From an uncultured Paracoccaceae bacterium (GTDB taxonomy: Bacteria; Pseudomonadota; Alphaproteobacteria; Rhodobacterales; Rhodobacteraceae): a stretch of DNA of 64,000 nucleotides. The position numbers and the translations under genes were made by a program. The notes beneath the pieces were generated by a model that made no database searches, was not told the DNA's origin, and saw only the letters and a list, made by a program, of their open reading frames with translations. The stretch spans positions 1 through 64,000 of the forward strand of contig CANNFQ010000011.1 in the NCBI GenBank assembly GCA_947503925.1, in the 5' to 3' direction. This document shows, piece by piece, positions 1-8,559 of this stretch. Each line of letters opens with the position of its first letter. The first letter of the stretch is position 1.

Positions 1-212
1 GTTGCAGAGGTTGCGATAATTGCCGCCAAACCAAACGCAGCGCCCGTCATTTGCAAGCTGTTGGCAGTCAAATCCCCAGCGATTGTATAGGCGCTTCGCC
101 GTAGCCCATGTCTCACGCTATTCGATATGATGAGGAGCTGGCTCGTATCAGGAGGCGTCGCAAAAAACACGGCGACTGCCATCAAATAGATCATATACGT
201 TTCTATCGTCAT
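1..212 (-). CDS. LysE/RhtB-family exporter, N-terminal part only
   Basis: The gene runs off the left edge of the window; only the first 70 codons are visible, starting at the ATG at 212. The translated part has a hydrophobic first helix, then the loop FFATPPDTSQLLIISNS, a short basic stretch (RHGLRR) and a second hydrophobic helix. This is the N-terminal pattern of LysE/RhtB amino-acid exporters, in which a PGP-type loop follows helix 1. Substrate cannot be judged from this piece. The 297 bp between this start and the next gene hold nothing that I recognise apart from space for its promoter. Confidence 0.7.
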   Translation of the reverse strand, partial: MTIETYMIYLMAVAVFFATPPDTSQLLIISNSVRHGLRRSAYTIAGDLTANSLQMTGAAFGLAAIIATSA

Positions 213-509
213 GGTCCGATCCCTCCGTAACCGTTTCCACAGGCTACGACCGATCCCCAGCGACGGTCAAACTATCATTGCCGTCTCCACTTTGATGACA
301 TCGGCCAGATCAGAGTGAGGTCTCGATGCCAGTCATTCATGTGTCCTGCAGCATCGGTAGCTATGGGCTCTTCTAGCACTTTCGCCGCGCAGGTCACGAC
401 GGGCCGGTTCGGGAAATATTGCCGTTCGCTGCGCCGCGTACGAACTGGTTAGATGCGGGACGAAGCGACCCTTCGTTTTGTAGAAGTGAAGGTCTGCTTT
501 CACTTTGCG

Positions 510-1094
510 CTAATGGTTGGCCTTTATTCCTTTTGCCGCCAGATCAACTGTTTCTGCTATCCTCTTAGCGCGGGTTTCTGGCCGCTTTGCATGCTTGATC
601 CACTCAAGTATCCCGCGCCGTGAGGACCGACTGAACAGATCAAAGTTTTCTCGCGCCAGAGGGTTTGCATCCAAAGCAGCAAGTAAGTCTTCGGGCTCAA
701 TCAGGGCATCGACATCGTTCAGAAAATCCCATGAGCCATCAGCCTTTGCAGCGGCAACAGCAGCAAGACCCGCCGGATGCATCTTATTTTCAGCCTCCAT
801 CCGTTTGACGCGGTCTTTGTTAACCGCGGACCATCCGCTTCCCGGCTTACGTGGCGACAGAAGATGCATCGTCCTGTGTTCATCCAATTTTCGCGGAAGA
901 CTATCGACCCAACCAAAGCACATCGCCTCGTCCACAAAAGCGTCGTAACTGACATAACGGTCAGGGTCGCTTTTCTTGAACGTGACAAGCCAAATGCTAT
1001 CGGTTTGCGAGTGGTTGGCATAAAGCCAATCCCGCAGGTCAGATGGGCTTTCAATCTGAACGCGTTCCAGATCATCCAGGCGTGGTTTGGACAT
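510..1094 (-). CDS. YdeI/OmpD-associated family protein
   Basis: A 194-residue cytoplasmic protein. The start MSKPRLDDLERVQ at 1094 is chosen because its A is shared with the stop codon of the upstream gene (TAATG), a typical coupled start; the frame stays open further upstream but only inside that gene. The motif W..TFKKSDPDRYVSYD.FVDEA..FGWVDS near residues 30-65, followed by R..PRKPGSGWSAVNK, is the hallmark of the YdeI/OmpD-associated family, with the usual C-terminal RP.TRAKRI end. Family members have been linked to bacteriocin tolerance, but the biochemical role is unknown. It probably shares the transcript of the membrane protein upstream. Confidence 0.85.
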   Translation of the reverse strand: MSKPRLDDLERVQIESPSDLRDWLYANHSQTDSIWLVTFKKSDPDRYVSYDAFVDEAMCFGWVDSLPRKLDEHRTMHLLSPRKPGSGWSAVNKDRVKRMEAENKMHPAGLAAVAAAKADGSWDFLNDVDALIEPEDLLAALDANPLARENFDLFSRSSRRGILEWIKHAKRPETRAKRIAETVDLAAKGIKANH

Positions 1095-1846
1095 TACGAG
1101 GCTCCAAGAGCCAAAAGGACTATACCGATACTCGCTGACGCCGCAACAGTAGCAGCAACCGGTTCTTTCTTGATCCGCGAACCTACAACCACACCCAAAA
1201 GTCCCCAGACTGCGGACGCAATGTAGACAGCAGAACCGGTCCAAAACGCAATGATTGCAACGAAAACACCCGCAAAAACAAGCATACCCGCTGCGGTCTT
1301 CGCCTCACGAGGATCAAGGGCTGTTCCGGTCAATACCATAGTGGATGATAGACTTACAAACGTGGCGACAGACACCCAGCCCGCGAAGAAATACAGCGGA
1401 GCTGCGCCCAGCCAATATGCCCATCCTGTGAGCTGACCAGCGTACGGTTGAAGAACAGCCAGGATTGCCAAGGCGATCACCAATTCGATGACGATCAAAA
1501 GGAAGCTCGGCCATCTGAACCCATAGCGCGGAACATATGCCTCCCAAGCGATATTGCCCGCAAAGAGTGCGGCAGCAACCCAGCCGATCTGACGTAGATA
1601 CGGATCATCCAAGTTACCGGGCAGCGCGTGCCAGACAGCAAAACCAAAGCAAGACGCAAAGATAATTAGCCAGATTGCAAAGAACGGCCCAAAAGGAACG
1701 ACGGGTGTATCGAGGTTCTGGGATCGGGACGTGATGGTATTTTCCCATTTGCGAATGTCGGGCCAATAGGCCGCTACAGCTTGACCAATGGCGAGTGCGA
1801 AAACGACGGCGGCTCGGAGGCCATCCAATGTGAGATAGTCTTGCAT
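1094..1846 (-). CDS. TspO/MBR-like multi-helix membrane protein
   Basis: A 250-residue integral membrane protein with about seven hydrophobic segments. The ATG at 1846 is preferred over the in-frame TTG at 1855: AAGGAG lies 11 bases before the ATG but only 2 before the TTG. The segment PFGPFFAIWLIIFASCFGFAVWHAL and the many tryptophans recall tryptophan-rich sensory protein (TspO/MBR) relatives, but the protein is longer than classical TspO (about 160 residues), so membership is tentative. It is transcribed divergently from a TetR regulator across two palindromes and is therefore the likely repressed target of that regulator, together with the overlapping YdeI-type gene. Confidence 0.6.
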   Translation of the reverse strand: MQDYLTLDGLRAAVVFALAIGQAVAAYWPDIRKWENTITSRSQNLDTPVVPFGPFFAIWLIIFASCFGFAVWHALPGNLDDPYLRQIGWVAAALFAGNIAWEAYVPRYGFRWPSFLLIVIELVIALAILAVLQPYAGQLTGWAYWLGAAPLYFFAGWVSVATFVSLSSTMVLTGTALDPREAKTAAGMLVFAGVFVAIIAFWTGSAVYIASAVWGLLGVVVGSRIKKEPVAATVAASASIGIVLLALGAS

Positions 1847-1869
1847 TTTACCCAAGGCTCCTTATTCTA

Positions 1870-1910
1870 GATCATATGATCAAATAAATAATATACACGA
1901 TCAATTGATC
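1870..1910. promoter_or_regulatory. Twin 12-bp palindromic operators between divergent genes
   Basis: Two perfect 12-bp palindromes, GATCATATGATC at 1870-1881 and GATCAATTGATC at 1899-1910, have centres 29 bp apart, close to three helical turns. They lie in the short AT-rich gap between the TspO-like gene and the TetR gene. Placement and symmetry suggest the binding sites of the adjacent TetR regulator, controlling both directions. The second palindrome ends 9 bp before the TetR ATG, so occupancy would also block that gene. Confidence 0.7.
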
Positions 1911-1919
1911 AAGGAAAAA

Positions 1920-2546
1920 ATGGCACGCACCAAAGGATCAGGAAACAAGGACAGCGCAGAGCGTAAGCGCCAGATACTTGACGGCATCTGGCAGGCTATG
2001 CGTGAAAGCAAAGGCAAGCCTTTGTCGTGGCGTGAAATGGCTGTCGCTGGCGGCGTCGGTCCCGCCACCCTGTCGCATCATTTTGGCAAGCGTGATGATG
2101 TGGTCGCCGCTGTCTTGACGGCCAAGTGCGAAGAGGGTGCTGAACCCCTTGGCGTCTTGGCGCGACCTACGTCCGACAATCTGGAACAATCGCTGATAGA
2201 TGCGCTGGACCATATGATCTTAGGTCTAACACAATTTGATGTTGGCGATCTTGTTGGCCTTGGCATGGCAGAAGGGATGTACCACGAGACACTTGGGCCG
2301 CAATTTGTGCGCGATGGACTCGAGCCGATCATCGATGGCATCCAGAAGCGGTTACAAACGCACAAGGACAACGGAAACATTCAGAGCAATGCAGACCTCA
2401 GAAGCGCCGCTATCCTTCTCGCAAGCCCTATTCTTTTGACCTACACACACCAGACACCGTTGAGCGGTGATACAGTGGTGCCGAGCGACCTCCATGCGCT
2501 TGCGCGGTCAGCAGCGAAGTCTGTGAGCAGCTTGTTGTGTTCTTGA
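1920..2546 (+). CDS. TetR/AcrR-family transcriptional regulator
   Basis: A 208-residue regulator starting MARTKGSGNKDSAERK at the ATG at 1920, with AAGGA seven bases upstream; a TTG five codons earlier lies inside the palindromic operator and is less likely. Residues about 15-60 form the TetR helix-turn-helix (SWREMAVAGGVGPATLSHHFGKRDDVVAAVL), and the remainder is the helical ligand-binding and dimerisation half. The inducer is unknown. It is divergent from the TspO-like membrane gene and most likely represses both itself and that gene. Confidence 0.85.
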   Translation: MARTKGSGNKDSAERKRQILDGIWQAMRESKGKPLSWREMAVAGGVGPATLSHHFGKRDDVVAAVLTAKCEEGAEPLGVLARPTSDNLEQSLIDALDHMILGLTQFDVGDLVGLGMAEGMYHETLGPQFVRDGLEPIIDGIQKRLQTHKDNGNIQSNADLRSAAILLASPILLTYTHQTPLSGDTVVPSDLHALARSAAKSVSSLLCS

Positions 2547-2961
2547 AAGCCGCCATTCGTGCGGTTTGCAGCATCCGGTAAATTGGGCTCAGAGCAGCCC
2601 AATGCCGATGCAGCGTGATCGAGATTGAGGCTCACTTAGAACCTGCCGTTCGCCCCGCAGGCTATGCAACTGAGAACCTGTGACTTCCGTCGATGTGCTG
2701 ACATTGGCGATTTGACATACAGCGTTCAGGTAAAGCGCCGCGAAAGGGGACGCAGAGCCCATAGAAGACCAAAAGATTCTTCGCTGCGCACGCTCGCAGA
2801 ACGGCCAATTCAGCACCCGCGCAAATTTGGGCGTGGCACTGCTGCGTTGCAACTGAAAATTCATACAAATTGTATCTGGGTAGGACGGCTTCCGATTATT
2901 TGGAAGGACGAAGATAGCTGTAGTTTCGACAGCACTAATGAGTGTTTTCTACTGCCTAAGG
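2547..2961. repeat. Non-coding stretch with dispersed-repeat core
   Basis: About 415 bp without a credible gene between the convergent ends of two TetR genes. It begins with AAAGCCGCCATT (reverse complement AATGGCGGCTTT) a few bases after the TetR stop, which matches the core seen several times at 8.3-8.6 kb. The ORFs at 2589-2868 have no ribosome site, no recognisable domain and a composition like the repeat, so they are not called as genes. The rest of the stretch shows nothing I can name. Confidence 0.4.
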
Positions 2962-3576
2962 TCACTGTTTGTCTGCAAACAGCAGTTTCAGATACGTACG
3001 AAACAGCATGATCTGCTCAGAGGCGTTGTTGTGCTCGCGAAGGGCGCGTTGCAGGACCAAGCCGCCTTCTACCACGCCGGACACCATATCGCCGAGAGCG
3101 TCCATATTGACAGCCTCACGGGGCTCATAGACCTGCGTAATCTCTTCAAACATCCCCCGGAAACGCTTGCGCCAACCAAGGATAGCCTGTCGGTTCAGAT
3201 CGCGCACGCCCTCATCAAACAAGCGATCCTGATAGGCTGTAGAGGCAATTACGCAGCCGGGATGCCCAGTAGGCATCTCTTCAAGCATCTCGGCCAAAAG
3301 CTTCAAACCTATGAGCATGCAATGAAGTGGGTCATCGTTGAGTTCGCGGGCGCGCGCAAAGAGATCATCATAGAGCGCGTTTTCGGCATCAATGTAGCGT
3401 TCCAGCATTGCCCGGGCCAATGCATTCTTGTCTTTGAAATGATAAAAGAACCCGCCACGTGAGATTTCGGCCCCGGCTACGATCTCTTCGATTGACGTGG
3501 CCTCAAACCCTTTTTCGAGAACTGCCGCCTCTGCAATGTTGAGGATTCGGCTGCGTGTATCAACTTTTTGATCCAT
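2962..3576 (-). CDS. TetR/AcrR-family transcriptional regulator
   Basis: A 204-residue regulator. The start MDQKVDTRSRIL at 3576 has AGGA eight bases upstream; an ATG three codons earlier (3585) has no room for a ribosome site. The N-terminal helix-turn-helix reads TSIEEIVAGAEISRGGFFYHFKDKNALARAML at about residues 28-60, a very typical TetR DNA-binding domain. The C-terminal half (GHPGCVIASTAYQ, GVVEGGLVLQRAL) resembles TetR_C domains of the QacR/YxaF type. It is divergent from the homocysteine S-methyltransferase gene and is the likely local regulator of the four-gene plus-strand cluster that follows. Confidence 0.88.
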   Translation of the reverse strand: MDQKVDTRSRILNIAEAAVLEKGFEATSIEEIVAGAEISRGGFFYHFKDKNALARAMLERYIDAENALYDDLFARARELNDDPLHCMLIGLKLLAEMLEEMPTGHPGCVIASTAYQDRLFDEGVRDLNRQAILGWRKRFRGMFEEITQVYEPREAVNMDALGDMVSGVVEGGLVLQRALREHNNASEQIMLFRTYLKLLFADKQ

Positions 3577-3764
3577 TGATCCCATCCTGACTGTACTGCG
3601 AGTCCAGTTGACCCCTTTTCTATGGCCCGACGCCGATCATGGCGCTGCTTTCGCCGCTGAAAATAAGGGCAAAAACAGTTTCAGACAACCGTACCACGCG
3701 GCAACTATCGGGCCGATACAGCCTCAGGCTAGTCCTTTCGCATCAACTGCAAAGGAAAACCTCA

Positions 3765-4709
3765 ATGCGTATTCAAGAATTGATTAATGCCAAACGTTTC
3801 TTTCTCTCCGACGGAGGGCTTGAGACATACATGATCTTTGAAAAGGGATATGACCTACCTTGTTTCTCAGCGGCAGTGTTGCTCGACTGCGAACCGGGAC
3901 GTCGCGACCTGACGGAGTACTTTGAGCGCTTCATCAGCATTGCGCGCCAATCCAATCGTGGCTTTATTCTGGATGCACCAACGTGGCGCGCCGGAACAGC
4001 TTGGGCCGGTCCATTGGGACAGACCCTTTTGGAGGTCATTGAGACGAACAAGCGTGCCGTTGCCTTTGTCTCTGACATCCGTGACCAGCAAGAAACCTCG
4101 AGCTCTCCTATCCTGATCAACGGTCTGGTCGGCCCAGCGGGCGATGCTTACGCACCCGATACAATGCTCGCCCCTCAAGACGCGTTGCTTATCCACGCCC
4201 CGCAAGTCCATGCCCTGGGCAAGGCAGGCGTGGATATGATCAGCGCAATGACGCTGACACATGCCGGTGAGGCCATCGGAATTGTGCAGGCTGCCAAGGA
4301 AATCGACATCCCAGTCGTGATTGCCTTCACTTTGGAAACTGATGGATGTCTTCCGTCCGGTCAGTCGTTGGGCGATGCCATTGTAGAGGTCGATACGGCA
4401 ACCAACGGCGGCCCGATCTATTACATGATCAACTGTGCACATCCGGATCACTTCCGAGATGTGATTGACACGTCTGAGGCCTGGACGCTGCGCATCGGCG
4501 GTCTTCGCTCCAATGCTTCGCGGATGAGCCATGCCGAGCTGGACGAGGCCGAGGTATTGGATGCTGGTGATCCGGTCGAACTTGGTCAACTCAGCGCGGA
4601 GCTTCTTGCGCTCCTCCCGAACATCCGTGTGATTGGTGGCTGTTGCGGCACTGATCATCGGCATGTGGGCTGCATTGCCGGGCACGATCATGCCCGCTCG
4701 GCAGCCTAA
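3765..4709 (+). CDS. Homocysteine S-methyltransferase family protein
   Basis: A 314-residue cytoplasmic enzyme of the Pfam S-methyl_trans family, which moves a methyl group from S-methylmethionine, betaine or a related donor to a thiol such as homocysteine. The start MRIQELINAKRF at 3765 follows AAAGGAAA; the longer open frame upstream has no ribosome site. Visible motifs are FLSDGGLETYMIF at the start of the barrel, the NCAHP cysteine in the second half and the C-terminal GGCCGTDHRH, which together supply the three zinc-binding cysteines. It is first in a plus-strand run with gaps of 44, 71 and 48 bp, divergent from a TetR gene. The methyl donor cannot be told from sequence. Confidence 0.88.
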   Translation: MRIQELINAKRFFLSDGGLETYMIFEKGYDLPCFSAAVLLDCEPGRRDLTEYFERFISIARQSNRGFILDAPTWRAGTAWAGPLGQTLLEVIETNKRAVAFVSDIRDQQETSSSPILINGLVGPAGDAYAPDTMLAPQDALLIHAPQVHALGKAGVDMISAMTLTHAGEAIGIVQAAKEIDIPVVIAFTLETDGCLPSGQSLGDAIVEVDTATNGGPIYYMINCAHPDHFRDVIDTSEAWTLRIGGLRSNASRMSHAELDEAEVLDAGDPVELGQLSAELLALLPNIRVIGGCCGTDHRHVGCIAGHDHARSAA

Positions 4710-4753
4710 TTTCTAACCACTCCCAACACCTTATCCCTGAAAGGAAAACTCTA

Positions 4754-5419
4754 ATGTTGAAAACACTTATCTCTTCTTCTGCCCTGGTCTTATCGATGAC
4801 CAGCCTTGCACAAGCGGACGCCCTGACGGCATTTGACGTGGCCGAAGATCATACCCGTATCCACATGGCGGCAGCGCCCGTGCACGAAAACGGGATGCCC
4901 GCGCACGGCAACGCTTTCGTCAGCCAGGGTTACATCTACCCCGAAGGCACACTTGCCGATGGTGTTGTCGGCGTTCAAGAAGACGGCAGTCCCGTTTTCC
5001 CAGAGCTGGTTCTGGGCACTTGGACTTGCGATGGCTACTTTGTGGGCGAAGCCGGAAACGCCACGACAGGTGTGTGGGTCATCAGTCGGCAAGTCTTTGC
5101 TTTTGAAGACGGCGCAACAATCATTACGCAAGGCACCGAAATCGCAGATATCGGCAAGGCCAACCTGCGCCCCGTGACTGGCGCAACCGGCCCATACGCT
5201 GAATTTGATGGCGGTCTGATCCAGACCACGTTGGGCTTCAACGATTTCTGGGGTCTGAGCGCGACCTACACATTCGAAGATCAACCGATGGGCAAAGAAC
5301 AAGTCCAAGACGCTTCTTTCTATGGCCACAACCCCATCGTTGACGATGACCATCTGGAATGGGACTCCGGCGTGCCTGTCGGCCCGGTCTTTGATGCCAG
5401 TGTCATCCCGTCGATCTAA
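4754..5419 (+). CDS. Secreted protein, allene-oxide-cyclase/dirigent-like barrel (tentative)
   Basis: A 221-residue protein with a clear signal peptide (MLKTLISSSALVLSMTSLAQA, cut near ADA), so periplasmic or secreted. The mature part has LGTWTCDGYFVGE, then alternating beta strands and PVTGATGPYAEFDGGL, which resembles the ITGGTGKY.GA.G turn of allene oxide cyclase and dirigent-type eight-stranded barrels. No catalytic residue can be assigned and a bacterial substrate is not known. AAGGAAAAC precedes the ATG. It sits between the S-methyltransferase and a GNAT gene, probably co-transcribed, and is followed by a strong hairpin. Confidence 0.6.
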   Translation: MLKTLISSSALVLSMTSLAQADALTAFDVAEDHTRIHMAAAPVHENGMPAHGNAFVSQGYIYPEGTLADGVVGVQEDGSPVFPELVLGTWTCDGYFVGEAGNATTGVWVISRQVFAFEDGATIITQGTEIADIGKANLRPVTGATGPYAEFDGGLIQTTLGFNDFWGLSATYTFEDQPMGKEQVQDASFYGHNPIVDDDHLEWDSGVPVGPVFDASVIPSI

Positions 5420-5431
5420 GGCCTGACGCTA

Positions 5432-5461
5432 GCGGTCGGGGCCATTTCCCGCCCCGACCGC
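5432..5461 (+). terminator. Strong intergenic hairpin (attenuator or partial terminator)
   Basis: Perfect 11-bp inverted repeat GCGGTCGGGGC at 5432-5442 and GCCCCGACCGC at 5451-5461 around an 8-base loop, 13 bp after the secreted-protein stop and 30 bp before the next ATG. There is no T run after it, so a classical rho-independent terminator is doubtful; it could protect the upstream mRNA 3' end or reduce read-through into the GNAT gene. Confidence 0.6.
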
Positions 5462-5490
5462 ACCCAGCAATCTTCGAAAGGACCCTCAAA

Positions 5491-6102
5491 ATGAACATTC
5501 AAACGACCTCTCTGATCCGCCAGGCAGATGCCTCTGATGCAGAGAGTCTGGCGAGGCTGATCAACCTCGCGGGTGAAGGCATCCCGAATTGGCTGTGGGC
5601 TCACGCCTGCGTCGAAGGACAAACGCCGCTGGACATCGGCATAGAGCGGGCAAAGCGCAAGCAGGGCGGCTTCTCTTACACGAACGCAATGGTCGCAGAT
5701 CGGTATGGCTATCCCATCGGCATGGTTCTGAGCTATGCGATTACCGCAGCGCCCGCTGAGAACCCCGACGATTTGCCTGCGCCAATTGCACCATTTGTCG
5801 CGTTGGAAAAACTGTCGGTCGATACTTGGTTTGTGAATGCTCTGGCTGTGTTTGCCGAAGGGCAAAATAGCGGCATTGGTTCGCAATTGCTTGCGGCGGC
5901 AGAAGAGTTGGCGCAGGTAAACGGATTCCCGGAAATGAGCATTCAGGTCTACAGCCAGAACAAGGGAGCAGTTCGGCTCTATAAGAGGCTTGGGTATCAG
6001 CTTGTTGCACGTGAACCCGTGCGCTTGCACCCGTGTCCGCCGTATTACACAGGCGATGTTCTGCTGCTCATCAAAAAGCTCAAGAACCGTACGAATTCTT
6101 GA
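5491..6102 (+). CDS. GNAT-family N-acetyltransferase
   Basis: A 203-residue GNAT-fold acetyltransferase using acetyl-CoA. The start MNIQTTSLIRQADASDAESL at 5491 follows GAAAGGACC. Strand 4 and the acetyl-CoA loop appear as WFVNALAVFAEGQNSGIGSQLLAAAEE (about residues 115-140, with the Q/R-x-x-G-x-G/A pattern represented by QNSGIGS), followed by QVYSQNKGAVRLYKRLGY, the usual motif B. The acceptor is unknown. It is third in the plus-strand cluster downstream of the S-methyltransferase. Confidence 0.85.
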   Translation: MNIQTTSLIRQADASDAESLARLINLAGEGIPNWLWAHACVEGQTPLDIGIERAKRKQGGFSYTNAMVADRYGYPIGMVLSYAITAAPAENPDDLPAPIAPFVALEKLSVDTWFVNALAVFAEGQNSGIGSQLLAAAEELAQVNGFPEMSIQVYSQNKGAVRLYKRLGYQLVAREPVRLHPCPPYYTGDVLLLIKKLKNRTNS

Positions 6103-6150
6103 GCATCGGGCTCAACAAACCGCATTTGTCCCCAGATTAGGAGATGTCCC

Positions 6151-7668
6151 ATGGCCTCGAGAATGATACCCGTATCCGTACTGGCTGCGTTGTCCATTAC
6201 TGCCATTGCAGCGACCTTTGCAGCCGAATCTGGTCAGGAAACCCAGCTGGGCGTCGCACTTCCGCGGCCACTTGAGGACACAGATTTCCTTTACGACGGA
6301 GCACCTGCGCCGTCGCTTGTAGAACTTGGACGGAATCTGTTTTTTGATCCGGTTCTGTCTGGGAACGAAAACATTTCCTGCGGGACGTGTCATGATCCCG
6401 CCTTTGGGTCAGGTGATGGGTTGGCGCTAGGTATCGGTGAAGGTGGGTTGGGCTCGGGTTCGGATCGCGCAACTGCTGATCCTGTGACTGGTAGGGTGCC
6501 AAGAAACGCGCAACCGCTCTGGAACATCGGAGCGCGCAGCTATGTCTCGATGTTTCACGACGGTCGAGTCGAGGAATTGGATGGCTCTCACACGACGCTT
6601 GTGATCCGCAATCCTGCCGGGCGGGATTTGCCCAATAATCTATCTGGTGTACTGACGGCACAGGCGTTTTTCCCGGTCACTTCTCCAATTGAGATGGCAG
6701 GCCAATATGGGGAAAATCCAATTGCGGACGCTGCACATCACGAAGATCGACCTGCGATCTGGAATATGTTGGCGCAGCGCGTTGCGGCGCACACCAATTA
6801 TTTTGAGATAATGCAATTTGCTTTTCCGGAGATCATATCTCCCGACCAAGTCACCTACAGCCACATCGCAGAAGCGCTTGCCGCCTTCCAAACCGTCGCC
6901 TTTCGGTCAGACCAAAGCCAATTCGACGCTGTTCTGCGCACTGGCGAATTGTCGATCCTGTCGCCTGCCGCTCAAAACGGAGCCGACCTCTTCTATGGCA
7001 AAGCCAAATGTGCGGATTGCCATAGCGGACCGCTACTTACGGATCACCAATTTCATGCCATTGCGGTGCCTCAAATTGGCCCAGGCAAGGGCCATGGTGG
7101 CGACATGACTTACTTGCGAACGACCGGCCTGCCGGGGCGGAGTGAGGACGAGGGTCGTTACCGCGTTACAGGCGATCCCGCGGACCTGTTCGCCTTCCGC
7201 ACGCCGTCCCTGCGTAACGTTGAACTGACCGGTCCTTGGGGGCATAGCGGTGCGTTTGATAAATTAGAGGATATGGTGCGACATCATCTTGATCCACAAA
7301 CAAGCCTCTCCGCATTCGATCCGGCAGAGGTGCTGTTGCCGCCTCTTGCAAGTCTTCAACGCCTGAAATCTCGGGGGTCTGGCTTGAGCTTTGCGCCGCT
7401 GGAGGCCGGTCGGCGTGCAGCCTTCGACCGACGGGACAGCTGGGTCATGCGCTCGAGCGAACTGCGCCAGCGTATCGCTTCAGCAAACGTCTTGACACCC
7501 ATTGCGCTTACCGAGGATGAGATCCGGGATCTTATTTCGTTTCTAGAAACTCTGACCGACCCATCTGCTCTCGACCGCAGTGAGATGATCCCCATCCATC
7601 TGGCCTCCGGACTGCCTCCACAACCCGCAGCAGCGGTCGCAAAACAGCACGTCTCTGAGACAGAATGA
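6151..7668 (+). CDS. Di-heme cytochrome c peroxidase family protein
   Basis: A 505-residue periplasmic protein with an N-terminal signal or anchor (MIPVSVLAALSITAIAATFAA) and two heme c sites, CGTCH at residues 77-81 and CADCH at 287-291. Spacing and the motifs LGRNLFFDPVLSGN.NISC and FRTPSLRNVELTGPWGHSGAF are those of the CcpA/MauG family, which reduces hydrogen peroxide or carries out related oxidations with electrons from small cytochromes. It is longer than classical CCP (about 330-350), with insertions around residues 90-110 and a C-terminal extension, closer to the MauG-like branch. TAGGAG precedes the ATG. It ends the plus-strand cluster. Confidence 0.9.
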   Translation: MASRMIPVSVLAALSITAIAATFAAESGQETQLGVALPRPLEDTDFLYDGAPAPSLVELGRNLFFDPVLSGNENISCGTCHDPAFGSGDGLALGIGEGGLGSGSDRATADPVTGRVPRNAQPLWNIGARSYVSMFHDGRVEELDGSHTTLVIRNPAGRDLPNNLSGVLTAQAFFPVTSPIEMAGQYGENPIADAAHHEDRPAIWNMLAQRVAAHTNYFEIMQFAFPEIISPDQVTYSHIAEALAAFQTVAFRSDQSQFDAVLRTGELSILSPAAQNGADLFYGKAKCADCHSGPLLTDHQFHAIAVPQIGPGKGHGGDMTYLRTTGLPGRSEDEGRYRVTGDPADLFAFRTPSLRNVELTGPWGHSGAFDKLEDMVRHHLDPQTSLSAFDPAEVLLPPLASLQRLKSRGSGLSFAPLEAGRRAAFDRRDSWVMRSSELRQRIASANVLTPIALTEDEIRDLISFLETLTDPSALDRSEMIPIHLASGLPPQPAAAVAKQHVSETE

Positions 7669-7827
7669 AGAGGGCCATCCAACGGGCATTGGGATAATTC
7701 TTGAAAGGAAATCGGCACTGTTAGCCGTAGCGCCCCCGACGCTCTGTCGCACCTGACGAGAACCCTTATTCCAACGGAGCGCTATACGCTTTTGATCGTC
7801 ACTAAAACTCATAAAGGGACGAAGACG

Positions 7828-8211
7828 ATGATTGTACCCGTGAACCCGGACCACATCGCGCCGCCTGCCAGCCACTATACTCATGGCTTCTTTATTGATG
7901 CGGGCGCTAATTGGATGACTCTTTCCGGCCAGTTGGGCGAAAGGGCGGACGGAACCTGCCCCGACAGGATCGAAGAACAGGCTCGGATCGCGTGGGCAAA
8001 CGTATTGGCCATTCTAAAACAGAAGGCCTTTGGCATTGCGAATGTCGTCAAAGTCACAAGCTATATCGTCGGGGAAGAGAATATTCCGGACTACGTTCAG
8101 GTGCACCGTGAGGTCGTTGGCGAATACCTTCCTCCCTGGACTTTGGTCGTCGTCACGGCGTTAGGGCATCCGCACTATAAGATCGAGATTGACGTCACCG
8201 CAGCCGGGTAG
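7828..8211 (+). CDS. RidA family protein (YjgF/YER057c/UK114)
   Basis: A 127-residue trimeric-type RidA protein, the usual length of the family, which hydrolyses reactive enamine/imine intermediates such as 2-aminoacrylate. The ATG at 7828 (MIVPVNPDHIAPPASHYTHG) is chosen because AAAGGGAC lies just upstream and it gives the family length; an in-frame ATC/GTC stretch upstream is not coding-like. Motifs seen are WMTLSGQLGE.ADGT, EEQARIAWANVLAIL and VVKVTSYIV. The family arginine in the strand after VHREVVGEYLPPWTLV is not clearly present, so it may belong to a Rid subgroup other than the archetypal RidA. It stands alone. Confidence 0.88.
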   Translation: MIVPVNPDHIAPPASHYTHGFFIDAGANWMTLSGQLGERADGTCPDRIEEQARIAWANVLAILKQKAFGIANVVKVTSYIVGEENIPDYVQVHREVVGEYLPPWTLVVVTALGHPHYKIEIDVTAAG

Positions 8212-8559
8212 GCGAAAATCGTCCGCTATCACTATTGCACAGCACGTCATCAGTAAGTGCTAATTCACAATGTGGATGCAGGCGGTCGTGGCAAAAGCGG
8301 CCTGCGAGCGAAGAAGCGGATTGAAATCGAGCTTCCAAAACCACTTTGAATGGCTGCTCTGGCGACAACCACTGCAGCGCAGCATATTACTTGCCGCGAC
8401 CGCGAATTGATGCTGCTTGAGCGAAGGCTGGAAAGCGTATGGCGGCAAAGTCCGCGACTTGATCTTTGTCGCCGGGAGCTTCGCTGCACGATGAATTAAT
8501 GGCTGCTTTGGCTTAGCGTAGGATTCCACACTCTCCCGCAATTGACCCCAATGGCCGCT
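8212..8559. repeat. Intergenic cluster of AATGGCYGCTTT-type repeats
   Basis: No gene is supported in these 348 bp. Instead the same core occurs three times in the same orientation: AATGGCTGCTCT near 8348, AATGGCTGCTTT near 8499 and AATGGCCGCTTT near 8552, with GCAGCG-rich spacers between. Similar cores occur near 2547 (inverted) and possibly 9600-9660 and 46150-46250. Dispersed intergenic elements of this kind are common in Rhodobacterales, as far as I recall; whether they are transcribed or are mobile remnants is unknown. Confidence 0.5.

Noticed and set aside
3867..4691. 274-codon minus-strand ORF opposite the homocysteine S-methyltransferase
   Set aside because: No start signal or domain; the plus-strand gene carries the zinc cysteines of its family.
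5432..5461. Classical rho-independent terminator
   Set aside because: The hairpin is strong but no T run follows, so it is listed as a hairpin of unsure effect.
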